A stretch of 64,000 bases of DNA from Lateolabrax maculatus (GCA_031216445.1 CM062197.1:24550501-24614500), one strand, 5' to 3'; counted from the stretch's first letter, positions 20,486 to 33,110 are shown. Program-made: numbers and translations. The notes: generated by a model from the sequence alone, not told the origin.

Positions 20486-21973
20486 TCACTCACCTGATCT
20501 GCACTTTTGTTTCCCTTTATTTGAAGTAATTTTAAATCCACAACCAGAGTTTTTTAACACCCACACAGGACTTTCTCCTGCCTCAACTTGAAGGGCACAC
20601 ACTGGCAATGTTTTCACTGCTCCTAAACACACTCTCAAAGCCCGAGCCTGAATTATATCCAGCCCTGCAAGCGCAGATTTAGCTGCTGATCCATATACCA
20701 CACTCCTGTAGTTGAGCCTTGATTTGATTAAAGCTACATATATATATTTCAGTGGTGATTCAGTGATATCAGCTCCCCATCCCACTCCTGCTAGACATCT
20801 CATAACATTTATCACTTTTTTACACTTATCCTCCACATTTCTAACATGCTTTTTCCATGTTAAACTCCAGGTCCAAGGTCCAAGTATACTCCCAAAAAAA
20901 TTTCAGATTATTGCCTTCCCTGAGCTTCCTTCTAGTGAAGAGCATACGTTTTGTCTTCTCCACTGAAAATTGAAATCCCCATTTCATCCCCCACATTTCA
21001 ACTTGATGGATTCCATCTTGTATTTTCTTAACTACATGTTTAACATTTCTCCCTCTTTTCCACAGAGCCACATCATCTGCAAACAGTGATCTTTCCATAT
21101 CCACTGGCATATTTTCAAATATAGCATTTATCATGACAGAGAATAAAGTGGGACTTAAAACACTCCCCTGACGTGTTCCATTCTCTACATGTTAACTTGA
21201 CATTTCTGACCCTGTTTTAACCTGGATGGATCATCCGCTCAGAAAGTCCATAATCCAGTTGAACATGTTCCCTTTAACTCCCATAATGTACAATTTGATC
21301 ATCAGTCCCTCTCGCTATGACATGTCATATGGTTTTTCCACATCAAAAAACACTGCTGCCACTGTCTCTTTATTTACTCGCACTTTTCTTATTTCATCCA
21401 CCAGACACACCACTGGGTCCATAGTGCCCCTTCCTCTCCTAAATCCACTTTGGTATGCGGCCATCATACCTCTGCTCTCCATAAATACATTATCCTCTCA
21501 TTGACCATACGTTCCATCAATTTACAGATATGTGATGTCAAGGCAATAGGCCTGTAGTTTGTTGGCTTACTGGCATCCTTCCTAGGTTTTCTTATTGGAA
21601 TAATTATTGCTTCCTTCCAGCTCTCTGGGATTCTTTCTTCTTCCCACACTTTATTAAGTAATGCAAGCAACTTCTTCAGTCCCTCCATACTTAAATGTTT
21701 CACCATGATGTAGCATATCTCATCTTTCCCTGGGGCAATCTTCCCGGTTTTAGCAAGTGCCTTACTTAATTCCCCCATGTTAAGTGGTACATTTTGTTTA
21801 TCATCAGTGCTTTCCTTCCTCCTTAGTGCCTCCAAGTTTTTAGATTTGGTTTTCTTTCTGCCTCTTTTTCCCTCCTCAGACAAATTATTGGAACCGTGTA
21901 TTGTAACAAAAGTATTGACCATTATCTCAGCCTTTTCCTTATTGGTTACTGCAACATAATTTCCACCTCTCAA
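20486..21973 (-). pseudogene. LINE copy B: reverse transcriptase
   Basis: 21,464-21,973 has 'NYRPIALTSHICKLMERM'; 20,841-21,134 has the catalytic 'SLFADDVALW'; 20,486-20,836 has the thumb with 'GADITESPLKYIYVALIKSR' and 'SVVYGSAAKSAL'. The frames are separated by frameshifts. Closely parallel to copy A but clearly diverged from it. Confidence 0.87.
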
Positions 21974-22166
21974 AACAGGATAGCTCCACTTCCTCCTGTC
22001 CCGCCCATCTTTTTAATCATCCCCCACACCTCTCCTACCTGAGTAGTGCCCCTGATTGAGTCACAGTAGTTTCTCCAGTACATCCGTTTTGCCTGTCTTA
22101 TTGTTCTCCTTACTACTGCCTGAGCTTGTTTGTACTGTATCATCTGCTGGAAATTATGTGTTCTTT

Positions 22167-22764
22167 TCACAAGCTTAAATGCCTTATTTCTGCTACTTTA
22201 CGTTTATCATCCCACCATGGTACTGCTTTCCTCTTTACTTTGCCTTTACTTTTAGGAATTGATTCTAATGCAGCTGGTGTTATACCATGTCTTATTTTAT
22301 TATCAAATGTTTCTATGTCCATATTATAGTCAGTCTGACTCAGGTAGCTATCACTTTCTTTCTGAAATTTCTCCCAATCAGCCTTCTCAAACACCCATCT
22401 CCCTCCTCTGTCTTCTGTGGTCAGTGCAGTATAAATGTTGACTTTACATAAGACTGGATAATGATCGCTCCCTATGGTTCCCTCCTGATATACATTCCAA
22501 TCACACAAAGGTGGCATATAATTGGAGACCAGTGTGAGATTAAGTACAGATTGACATCTATTCTTGTTTTGTTTCCATTATTTAAGCACACAAGGTTTTT
22601 TCATCCAACAACTCTTGTGTTACTTGCCCATTATTATCCATTCTTTCACTCCCCCATAATGCATTATGTGTATTAAAATCCCCACACCATATAACATTAT
22701 TTACATTCTGCCCCTCTATTTCACTACTAATCTTTTCCTCTTGGCACACAATTCTAGTAGTCAA
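22167..22764 (-). pseudogene. LINE copy B: endonuclease C-terminal half
   Basis: 22,582-22,764 contains 'VIWCGDFNTHNALWGSE' and 22,167-22,517 contains 'GSDHYPVLCKV', two hallmark APE-type endonuclease blocks. The N-terminal half continues on the other side of the L2 insertion at about 23,590-23,740 ('IPHRVIGVGNEQEYVVLE'). Confidence 0.85.
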
Positions 22765-23583
22765 GTCAAGTCAATTTTATTTGTAAAGCGCCAAATCATA
22801 ACAAAAGTTATCTCAAGACGCTTTCACATAGAGTAGGTCTAGACCATACTCTTTAAAATATTGTTTACAGAGACCCAACAGTTCCCACCATGAGCAAGCA
22901 CTTGGCGACAGTGGCAAGGAAAAACTCCCTTTTAACAGGTAGAAACCTCGAGCAGAACCAGGCTCTGGGTGGGCGGCCATCTGCATCGACCGAGTTGGGT
23001 TGAAAGGGGAGGAGAGAGGGAGAGAGGGGGAGAGGGGAGAGAGAGCAGGAGGAGAGACAACAAATCAGACTAATAATAATAACAACAACTGCAGCAGTGA
23101 GTGTGGAGCAGGAACATGGGGGCAGTAGACGGCCGGCAATCACAGATCCAGAATCTACAGCTCCAGAGGCAGAAATACCTGCAGAAAGTGAGAAGGCGAA
23201 AAAACACAGAAAGCACAGGAACTACCATGAACAAATGGAGTTGGTAGCCTGTATTAGTGGGATAGGAATGCGTACAGATAGAGAGGGAGAGGAGGAGAGA
23301 GAAGCTCAGTGCGTCCTAGGAAGTCCCCCAGCAGTCTTAAGCCTATAACAGCATAACTAAGGGATGGTTCAGGACTCACCTGAGCCAGCCCTAACTATAG
23401 GCTTTATCAAAAAGGAACGTTTTTAGCATACTCTTAAACGAAGAGAGGGTGTCTGCCTCCCGAACCCAAATTGGGAGCTGATTCCACAGAAGAGGAGCTT
23501 GATAACTAAAGGCTCTGGCTCCCATTCTACTTTTAGAGACTTTAGGTACCACAAGTAACCCTGCATTCTGTGAGCGTAGTGCT
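22760..23583 (-). mobile_element. L2-like LINE 3' end inserted in copy B endonuclease
   Basis: Minus-strand L2 3' end including the C-terminal 'SRMGARAFSYQAPLLWNQLP'-like region (about 23,450-23,560), a GA-rich 3' UTR, and a tail of CAAGT repeats at 22,760-22,775 (plus-strand reading). Flanked by CTAGTA at 22,754-22,759 and 23,584-23,589, a 6-bp target duplication. 5'-truncated. Confidence 0.85.
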
Positions 23584-24117
23584 CTAGTACTACATATTCC
23601 TGTTCATTCCCTACACCAATCACTCTGTGGGGAATCCCCTGCCCCTGCCTCCATTTGCAATCAAGCTTCTTGCATTCCACTAAAGGATTAACATGATTAC
23701 TATTATCCACCCACACATGCTGATTTTTGACTTGACTGTACACTTGAGTTCACTCCTTACCTCTTCCCACTTCAACCCTATCATACCCAAGTGGTGCACT
23801 GCTGCTTTAACAATAACCTGGATCCTTTCAGGTTTAGATTTAATCTTAGATGTTGCATTTATGCTATAAATGTCACCAGCTTCTTCTTCTCCTGCCATAC
23901 CTTTCTCTGCTCTTGTTGTTTGTCTGCAGTTTGCTCTCTGACATGTTCAAGACCCTTAATCTGCTTTTCCTTTTCTGCTTTAACTGCTTCTGCATAAGAA
24001 ACTTTTTCCTTCACTTTTATCTGTTCCACCTCTCGTCTCAATACTTCACAGCCCCAAAAAGCAACACTCTGATTATCTCCACAGTTACAACACTTTGGTC
24101 TCACGCCCTCTTTGGTC

Positions 24118-24606
24118 TCACTTCCCATATTCATGTTCCCCACCACACCTAGCACATCTTCTCATTCCTTTGCACACCTTAGACACATGTCCAAATTCCT
24201 GACAGTTAAAGCACCTCATAGGCTTTGGTATGTATTCTCTTACACCGCATTTCATGAATCCATAGTATAACTCCCTTGGAATAACCTTTGCCTCAAACTC
24301 AACTAAGATGGTTTCTGTCTCCGTTTTCTCAACTCCCCTTGTCATTCTTTTAGCACTTATCACTGAGTCGTTCCGCACCTTCAGGTTATCCACCAGTTCC
24401 TTCATGCTAACATTGAGAGGTACTCCAGTCAGTACCCCCTTGCACCCACCACCATTCTTCTCACCCACTCTGACCACTTTAGCAACTTTGAGTTTCCCAA
24501 AGTAAATAATTTTCTTTACCTTTTTCATCTGCGCATCAGTGTTACATCCAATGAGCAGATTCCCATCTCCCAAAACTCTTGCATATTTTACTTCCCCAAC
24601 TTGCAT
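24118..24606 (-). pseudogene. LINE copy B: ORF1 with CCHC zinc knuckle
   Basis: The 162-residue frame ends with 'CFNCQEFGHVSKVC', a canonical C-x2-C-x4-H-x4-C knuckle, followed by a second 'CARCGGEH' half-knuckle. This is a typical gag-like ORF1 protein of the I group. 23,859-24,155 continues in another frame as a Lys/Glu-rich coil. Confidence 0.8.
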
Positions 24607-25130
24607 TCTAATGATTTTTGTTTATTTTAGCACGTCAACTTTCTTCAGTCCCCCCTCTCCTTCAAATCGCACCACAACTTTAAGCAATCCTGTTTTCAGG
24701 TTCCTCTCCCCTCACTCTCCATTCCACCTGAGTTAGCTGATTCCTTTTTCTGTCTCTTGCGGCTAACTGGTTTCATGGATCTACTCCCCCTCACCACATT
24801 CTACCACTCACTCTTCCTTCTGTCATCACTACAGTTTCCCTTTTGCTCACTAAACTCCATGCTGTTGCTGTCAACATCTGTCTCCTTCCCTGCCATCCTG
24901 TCAGAGCTTGTAAGGAACAGCATATAAATAATGTTCCGGACCTATACAGACCGTCATACAGATTGATATCCCAACACAATGTTCCTCACAATACCCAACC
25001 CTATCCCTATTAAGCTTCGTTGTCAGCAAATCTAAAATCAGTGTCGTTTAATCAGTCAAATAAGTCAAAAACTGGCGTATCAATTCACAGCAATTCAAAC
25101 TCTCTCCAACTCTCACAATATTTCATTCCG

Positions 25131-25536
25131 CCCCCACACGAGGTTGCGCTTCAACCACTGCTTATGAATATACTTCTATTCTATCTCACTGAAAGCTGGG
25201 TAACACCAGGATATAAGGACAAAGAGATGCAGGGGGGAGGGACACAAACTCATACAGACTTGATATCTTTGATAACACAACAATTCAATATGTAATTTAT
25301 TTATCTTTGGCAATACTGTACCAGTAACATTCATGTCATGAAAGCTTACTTGGCTTTAATGAACTTAATTTGAACTCACAAGAAATGTTACCGTGCAATA
25401 TATTCTGTACACTGCTGTCTGAGCACAGTTTAAGACTGTACAGGACAGGACAGCCGCTCAGCATTTTAACAAAACAATTTTGTGGGTATCAGCTACAGCT
25501 CCCATGATGCTTTGATGGCATGCTAATGCTCAGTTT
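25131..25536. other. Intergenic stretch, nothing recognised
   Basis: Between the 5' end of LINE copy B and the inverted duplication next to the LTR. No feature supported. Confidence 0.4.
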
Positions 25537-25703
25537 TTGAGTTTTCTCTGCACCCTGCTCCTTAATTCCTGGCCAAATTTCCCTGCTGATTAAATCACAG
25601 AAAGGACCCAGATGCAGACCAGCTCTCAGAAGGCAAAAAAGGTTTTATTTCCAGCAGGGAAACTAGGCCAGGAATTAAGGAGCAGGGTACAGAGAAAACT
25701 CAA
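25537..25703. repeat. 52-bp inverted duplication beside the LTR
   Basis: 25,537-25,588 and 25,652-25,703 are reverse complements over 52 bases with 3 mismatches, separated by 63 bases. The right arm lies within the LTR; the left arm lies just outside its damaged end. Confidence 0.93.
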
Positions 25704-25983
25704 AAAAAAAAAAAAAACTAGAGACACATAGGCTACTCACAAAATCAAAGACGAAGGCCCAACAGAGGACAAAGGGAACTAAGGAACATATATGCAATCA
25801 GACTAATAAGAAACGAGACACAGCTGGGGTGGGCAGGCAGGCAGCAGCAGGAGGAGGGAGACACAAGGGTTGTGCAGACGAGGGCTAGACAAGACACAGG
25901 TGTGCGGGAAAAACAAGGGAACACAGGGAGACAAGAGGAAAAAACCAAAACAAAAACGTAGCAGTCACGGCTGGGCCGTGACA
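25594..25983 (-). mobile_element. LTR (Ty3/gypsy- or ERV-like), one end damaged
   Basis: On the minus strand it starts TGTCACGGCCC at 25,983, contains AATAAAACC near 25,645, and ends CTGTGA at 25,594, two bases short of the TGACA end its start would predict. It is A-rich on the plus strand (a run of 16 A from about 25,704). The damaged end joins an inverted copy of its own interior (25,537-25,588). Confidence 0.65.
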
Positions 25984-25989
25984 GTGACA

Positions 25990-27385
25990 AATTGTTTCAG
26001 TCCATTAGTCTCATTTTAGTCTGTTCATAGTGTCAAACATAAAGATATGTTGTAGACCAGAATCTAATAAATAATTTCATAATGATAAAATTTGAAAGAC
26101 AATGAGTAAGTAAATACAGGTTTTGTACCGGACTAATAAAAGCTAACATTTCATCAAGTCTAGTCGACTTCAAGTTATGATATCACATGTCACCATGACG
26201 TAACAAGTTGCTCCTTAGTCCAGTTGGCGTCTCCAAAATCCCCCATTCAGTCTAAGATAGACAAATCACTTCTTGCCCTGCCCTTGCTCCTGCTGTGTGG
26301 TGTCTGCTATACTTTGTTGTTGTGTGCCTATTTATTTTAACGTTATTTGGTTTAATTACATTCATTTATTAAATTAATTGGATATTGTTATATCCAAGTA
26401 ATTTATTCCATCCATCCATCCGTTTTATTCTGCTTATCCAGAAGCAAAGCAGGCTAGCATGCTACACAAGGTAGTCCAGACGTCCCTCTCCCTAACGTTT
26501 TCCTGAAAACTGTTGGTGCAGGCCATCCTCATCTGACAGGTCACCATGACTTGCTATTGTCTATTAGAGTATTCCAGAGATAGATCTGTTGCTGGGAAAA
26601 AAGGAAAATGAACTAGCTGTGTCCTGTATCTAGTTAGCAGGGACAACCATGGCCTTCCAGGTGCCCTTGTTGTCCAAACCTGTCTGAGATAACAGATTGT
26701 GTTGCTGCATATTAAAAAGAGGGGGAGCAGGGCATTTTGATGTTAGATAAGGAAGGCTGTTGTTCCAGTTTTTCCACTACAATACATATATACAACATTT
26801 ATAGTTAATACATCCAAAACACAACAACAAATATAGAAAAAAAAGCTGACATATATTCACCCCCACACATCCTCCCAAAAAGAGGTGTTTGGTTGCCCTG
26901 GGACTCTTTTAATAGTGCACCCTGGGAGTTGGAGACAGGAGGGCACGGTTAAGATGTGACATTCACTATAATTGCAAATCGCGTTAACCCTAAAATAACT
27001 GCATCCAGTTGATTTATGTCACTTGATTGACTGAGCCACAGAATAGTTGTTACAAGCATTGTACAAGCATACATCACACCATGTAGTTATCTTTCCACAG
27101 GTGGCGCAGTCAATCCGACCATCCGGGCATTTGAAATTAGCTTGCGGAAAGTACACACCATCGTTAAAAGCAGACCTTCCAATTAAGGTTTTAAACATAA
27201 CCATTGTTTGTTTCATCATTACTCTAATCATGTGCAGTTATTTTCCTGTGCAAATATAGTATTACATTGTACTGTGTACCACATGTACATGTGTATGCTT
27301 GTGCAAATATGTGCAATAAGTGCAATAAGGAAGCTCTAAAGAAACAGATACTGAGAAGACTTCCGTTACAGATATGAAACTCAAT
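25990..27385. other. Intergenic region with a short diverged fish repeat
   Basis: 26,405-26,500 holds 'CCATCCATCCGTTTTATTCTG', a sequence commonly seen at ends of dispersed fish repeats, followed by 'CCAGACGTCCCTCTCCCTAAC'. I cannot assign the family. The rest shows nothing I can support. Confidence 0.35.
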
Positions 27386-27389
27386 TTTA

Positions 27390-27830
27390 CCCCATTACTC
27401 CAAAACATCAAAGATGACCTGGAAAGATGGAATAAAACTCCCACCAACATTAATTGGCTGCATTTCCACCGTCCAAACGAAAATTCTTCTGAAAATTAAC
27501 TATTTGCCATGAAAAAATGTAAATCCACCCCCGGGCTGGTTCTCCTCCCTAAATTCAACAGTCTATAAATTTTACTGGAAAGACAAAAGGCCCATGATCA
27601 AAATAACTACACTTAAAAAACCCAAACAGTACATCAGGCTTGTGCACCAAATGTTTACCAATACTTTCTCTCCCACCAGCGTCCGTATATCCAACACTGG
27701 ACTAACAACTCCAATTCTGCCTGAACTCATCTATAAGGATCTCCACATTCAGCATACTGCATTCATAGATAAAACAGTGAAAAGCTTTCGCAGTATTATG
27801 ACAGTATATTTATTTATGATGGGTAGAATC
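27390..27830 (+). mobile_element. L1-type LINE fragment
   Basis: Plus-strand translation in shifting frames yields 'IKDDLERWNKTPTN' near 27,405-27,455 and 'FYWKDKRPMIKITTLKKPKQ' near 27,570-27,625, which correspond to the region following RT in fish L1/Tx1-type LINEs ('WxxLPLSLxGRI...FIWxxKRPRI'). Heavily decayed, about 440 bases. Confidence 0.65.
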
Positions 27831-27839
27831 TTTTGGTAA

Positions 27840-28584
27840 AGGCAACATGCAGTTCTGCATTTTTGGACATGTACTTAAGCAAATAAGATATAATGTGTTA
27901 GTGAGCTTTAGAGGTGCTGATAGAGGATTTTGCTAGCTGTTCCCATCTGTTTCCAGTGTTTATGCTAAACTAAACTAAGCATGCAGACATGAGAGTGGGA
28001 TCAATCGTCTCTTCTAACTCTCAGCAAAGAAAGAGAAGAAGCTTATTTCCCAAAATGCCGAACTATGGTTGAGATTTTTGATTGGACAGTTGGACAGTCT
28101 GTTAGTAGCTGGTGCAACCTTAGGGTTTTGTGGTGAGTAAGACCACGAAACCCTAAAAATTAGCCTAAACCTAAAAACAAATCTTTTTACATGCAAGTGA
28201 AGTGTAAAGCATCCTCCTGCTTGAACATAAGAGTTGTCAAGTTCAAAGGAACCAAGTCTGAACTTGGCGTACTCTATATTGAGAAAGGCATTGCCTTTTT
28301 TCATTGAGGCCCTGACATCTTCAAACCAGCGAGAAACACCTGATTAGCTGAGGAAACTGGGTTTTCAAGGCCTTTCAAGGTTTGTTGGCATGAGTAATAT
28401 TTGTAAACTCAGCCAATAGGTATTCACTATGACCAATTAAGAAAAACAAATGTAAATCTTTTATGTTCAGATCAGATATGAATATGAATTTTCACTGTAA
28501 CATCCACTGCATGTCAACAACATGGATGGCCATATTGAACAAAGCAGCAGGTGAAAACCACCAGACATACACACTAATAATTCA
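27840..28584. other. Intergenic stretch, nothing recognised
   Basis: Short unsupported ORFs only. Confidence 0.4.
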
Positions 28585-29005
28585 CACTGCTGGAGGAGGT
28601 GGTGGAGGATAGGATGCTGGCAAAACTGCTGGTGATCATGGACAATCCCTCTCACCCCCTCCACAAAACACTGGACAAGCTAAAGAGCAGCTTCAGCCAC
28701 AGATTCATTCAACCCCGCTGCTCTAAGGAACGCTACAGGAAATCGTTCCTCCCAACCGCAATAAGACTCTATAACTCATCCACCTCTGTCAGAGTCACCA
28801 CCACAGAACTGCACTAAATGTCTCCTTGCACTGTGTACCCTGTACAACACTCCGCTCCATATACTGGAACATTTAATTTTATTCTATTTTATTCTATTTT
28901 ATTCTATTGTATTGTATTGTATTGTATTGTTGTATTGTATTTTATTGTATTCAAATATACCGGCTGCTATGACGACTTAATTTCCCTTCGGGGATGAATA
29001 AAGTA

Positions 29006-29041
<36 letters not shown>
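28585..29041 (+). mobile_element. LINE 3' end with TCTA microsatellite tail
   Basis: 28,599-28,817 encodes 'SSFSHRFIQPRCSKERYRKS' and 'TAIRLYNSS', the usual C-terminus of a fish L2/Rex-type LINE. The 3' UTR contains ATTCTATTTT and ATTGT repeats (28,875-28,945), and it ends in GGGATGAATAAAGTA followed by (TCTA)n at 29,006-29,041. 5'-truncated. Confidence 0.75.
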
Positions 29042-29849
29042 GCTGAAAGAATGTGGACACACCTCCAAATGTGGTCTGAGTGATCAGATTGCAATGCGTC
29101 CCCAATCTGTCTTGGGTGCGTTCACACCTGTACTTAGAGCTGTCCACTTGTGATCGGATCACCCAGGATGGAAGGCCATAGACTGACACTAGATCAGTTT
29201 CTCATGGGGTCACAGTGATGCTGAAAGGCTGCAGAGAGGTCTGACTGCAAGTAAAATATACCATTTTGTGTAAAACTATTTCTTATTTAGCAGATATGAG
29301 GAGCTGCAGTGTGCTCACTCCTTGCTTGTACAAAGTTTCTCTGTTCAGGGTCAGAGCTACGACTGAGGATGAGGTCATGACCTCAGTATTGTTTCTAAAA
29401 TTGGGAAATTGTAACAAGGACTTCATAATCAATACTTTATATACTAATGTATATAAATGACAAATGTTGTGTTGTGTACTGAGTGGCTTTAACTTTTTTA
29501 GGCTTAATAAAAATTAGTTTGAAATAAAACAAATGGCTTTATATTTCTCCACCAGAATTGCATTGCAGGCTGAGTGGTGAAGGGTTTGAATCAGAATTTT
29601 ATGTTGGGAGATATTTTTAAAAAAAAAACATATTTGATCAGTTTAATGAATAATAAATGTGAAAAGATTATATGGAAAACTTCAAGTCTTCTTTGGTGCC
29701 CTCACTACTATCCCGGCTATAGCCCTGTTTCTGTTTCCTTCTACATGTTCAACCACATATAAAGGAACCATCAACATGTTATGGGATCACAAATGTCTGA
29801 TTTATGTTTGGTTGTAGTTTGGAAATACATGAAGAACCTTATAGGTTAT
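29042..29849. other. Intergenic stretch, nothing recognised
   Basis: No exon-like or repeat-end signals I can support. Confidence 0.4.
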
Positions 29850-30520
29850 AACCCCCATATAAAACAGACTTCAAGGACTGCCTTCTTCCACTTACGTTAA
29901 ATTATAAAAATCAGGCATATCCTCTCAAAAAGATGCAGAAAAACTAGTTCATGCATTTGTTACTTCTAGGTTAGATTATTGTAATTCCTTATTATCAGGT
30001 TGCCCCGATAAGTCTCTAAAGACTCTCCAGCTGATCCAGAATGTGGCTGCATGTGGTACTGACAGGAACTAGCAAAAGAGCATATTTCTCCAATATTAGC
30101 TTCCCTGCACTGGCTGCCTGTAAAATCTAGAATAGAATTTAAAATCATCCTCCTCACTTACAAAGCTCTTATTGGTCAGGCACCATCATATCTTAAAGAG
30201 CTGATAGTACCGTATTACCCCACTAGAGCACTACGCTCACAGAATGCAGGGTTACTTGTGGTACCTAAAGTCTCTAAAAGTAGAATGGGAGCCAGAGCCT
30301 TTAGTTATCAAGCTCCTCTTCTGTGGAACCAGCTCCCAATTTGGGTTCGGGAGGCAGACACCCTCTCTTCGTTTAAGAGTATGCTAAAAATGTTCCTTTT
30401 TGGCTCAGGTGATAATATTTTAAAGAGTATGGTCTAGACCTACTCTATGTGAAAAGTGTGTGGAGATAACTTTTGCTATGATTTGGCACTATGCATATAA
30501 AATTGACTTGACTTGACTTA
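29850..30520 (+). mobile_element. L2-like LINE 3' end
   Basis: Plus-strand copy of the family at 22,760-23,583 and 52,850-55,810. It encodes in broken frames 'LDYCNSLLSGCPDKSLKTLQ' and later 'LLWNQLPIWVREADTLSSFK', ending with AAATTGACTTGACTTGACTT at about 30,498-30,517. It lacks the GA-rich UTR segment present in the minus-strand copies. Confidence 0.8.
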
Positions 30521-30524
30521 TAGC

Positions 30525-33040
30525 CTTATTTGCTTCAGATTCAAAAATCCAGAACAACAAAAGTATTTCAACAACCAAACACAATGTGTCAAAAAGTCAA
30601 TTAAATAATTTCCCTTGAAAAGAACGATCTATGCATTACATGTGGCAGGCTTGATGTTACAATGAGAATTGTTTTCTATGTTTTTGACACTGAAGATTAA
30701 TTCTCTATTAAGATGAAAGCTTATGTTACCTCAGCTAAAAAAAAAAAAAGTATGTACACAAGACAAGAGAGCAGTTGATCACTGATTAGCAGCATTCCTC
30801 ACTCAGGGGGAGAACAGGGGGAAGGAGGCCCTGTGTGTGCTGTCAGCAAATGTGAAACAGTGGGGGTACACACACACACACAGATGAGGAAAGGTAAACA
30901 AGAGTGCCATTCCCAGGACTCTGCTGTGGAGAGCAGAGCATATGGATGAGTAGACAAACTTTTGCTCAAAGAGCTGATGCTGGTGTCCAATTTGGTGCAG
31001 AGTCAAAGAGTGGTCGTGACCTCTTACAGGACAGAAGGGGAGAAGATGGAAAATACATCAGTACAGACAAAATGTATTTCCAGTACAGAGTAAAATTACA
31101 TCTAAACCCCATAGAGGTGCCACTAAATATTGTCAACTGTAAAAAATCCCTCTATTTTATTTTATTGATTTATTGACTTTTTTTTTTACTACAGTCAGCT
31201 ACACAATCAATACATAATGACATCCCAACTGAAATAAATAAAGGGTCAAAATAACTGACTTAAATATTTACAGTGAGAAGTTAACAAGCTGGTTTGACCT
31301 CTGTTAAACTGAATTCATGATGTTGCTGCTTGAGGATGGTTCTTTAACCCCTGAACATCTCTGCCCCACAACATCTTAAGCAGTTTCAATATGTATCAGT
31401 TTGCATTTGAGGTGTTTATTTCTGCTAAATGTATAAGAGGCTTTCATCAAATGATATCAGTATCTATAAACAGGAAACAGGATGGATGATTCAAATCCAA
31501 AACGTTTAAAGCTTTCACCACTTGGAAACTCACTCTTCTCTCAGACTTTGTCATTCTCATTACTGATTGTGTATTTTTTCGCTTCACTTCTGTCTTTGGG
31601 TAAAAAGCAAACGTGCACGCTGCTATCTCTGTTATAGCAGTTCTAGTACTTGGCCCATCATCAGGAACCATTTGTGCCTTTTGCGCCAGTTTGCCCCTCT
31701 CCGCTCTCAGCAGGGCGTCATGTGGCTCCTGCTCCCCCCTGATAGCTTTGTTTATCCTGAATGAAAGGGCCATTAGGGCCCATTAGAGCAGGCGGCCAGT
31801 GACGATCCTCACACCCGCTGTAATGGGCTGCACACGCCGTCAGTGTCTTCTTAAATACATCTTAGTCCATGCTTTGAAATCATTACAGGAACAAAAGTAG
31901 AAAACTGAAATTGCAGAGCAGCCTATTTTTCACGTGATGTTTCAAGATCACTTTTCATCAGTTGCGATAACGGCCTGTTTTAAAAATAAAATCTATATAT
32001 ATCTTCTCCAAATCCTGCGCATCCTTTCCTGGGTTGAAGCCACACTGATAACCTAAACTGTAATGGGAACACCAGGTGACATTACTTGACGCAGTTCGGT
32101 GTAAAGCCTCCTCTCTTGTCCAAACAGCGCAGCGCTGCGGGGCGGTGAGAGATCTCAACCCGCCAGGTTGTCTGTAAAAACACCCAGGAGAAAAGTTAGA
32201 CACCACCTGTGAGAAAGGCAGCAGGGAGCACCCGTAAACTAATTAACAAGAGAAAATGAGATTGAGATTAGAACAACACCTTCCGTCCCTTAAACTCACC
32301 AGCACAAATCCGTTACAGTATGTAATACATCAATACATAATAGGACAATATCTGGCTCGATGGGCCCACACTTCACTGTAGGCTATAGGAATTCAGTGAG
32401 ATTCACAATGCAGACCTAAAGGAGGCCACTTACTAGCCACATGCAATATATTCATCATGTGCCGGGACATGGTCAATCCTTAGATAGAGATCAAAAGGAG
32501 CACAATGCATTTTCCAAAGATTGAGGACAAACACGGGGCTGTCTGGGCATTACTTCTGCTTCATGCCTAATATTCATTAATACAAAGACAACCTCCAGGC
32601 TTTACGAAGGACAATAAAGTTTTTCTGATTCATATTCCGTCACTTCGCACAATATGTCTGCATCTTTTTTCTAGGCTGTAGGACTTCTTCACTTTTTTAT
32701 TGCCTGTAAAGTCTCTTTTGAACACGTTTTGTGCTCATTTCATATTAACATTTCTATAGTTTTACATTTTGATCATACACTTGATTCTCATATTTCTTGT
32801 GAGGAACAGGCTGTAACAATACATTTCATTTTTGGGATAAATTACGTTTTTTTGTTGGCCTCATATTTTGCAGCACTAGAATTACGTTTTATTCTGAGTT
32901 TAAATATCTTTTGAATGTGCGGAAGACCTGCTTACAAATATAGCTTTCTCTTTGTTTAAAATTCTAACAGCACACTATTGTATATATATCATATATATTC
33001 TACTGCATCAGTGAAGATAGTCGGTTCTGTTCATTATTTG
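30525..33040. other. Intergenic region upstream of the ripply gene
   Basis: No coding exons recognised. Contains a short CA repeat at about 30,870-30,883. 31,560-31,860 stands out as less AT-rich than its surroundings (see findings). 32,605-32,635 resembles a LINE tail (GGACAATAAAGTTTTTCTG). Likely to include regulatory DNA for the downstream gene, but that is inference. Confidence 0.4.
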
Positions 33041-33110
33041 ACATTTGTCACCCAGGGGGGCTGTCCCCTTCCCTCCTAACTGCAGCACCCCCCCTGCTCC
33101 ACCAGCACTT

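Larger units (their letters stand above)
19041..25130 (-). mobile_element. I/Nimb-type LINE, copy B (with two nested insertions)
   Basis: Minus strand from 5' UTR near 25,110 to a GAAGAAGAAG-type tail near 19,045. ORF1 with CCHC knuckles (24,118-24,606), endonuclease (about 22,200-23,740, interrupted), RT (20,486-21,973) and C-terminal region (19,129-19,659) are recognisable. The 5' UTR at 25,018-25,112 is clearly homologous to that of copy A at 18,868-18,975 ('AAAATCAGTGTCGTTTAATC' in both). A solo LTR (19,712-20,169) and an L2 3' end (22,760-23,583) interrupt it. Inactive. Confidence 0.8.
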
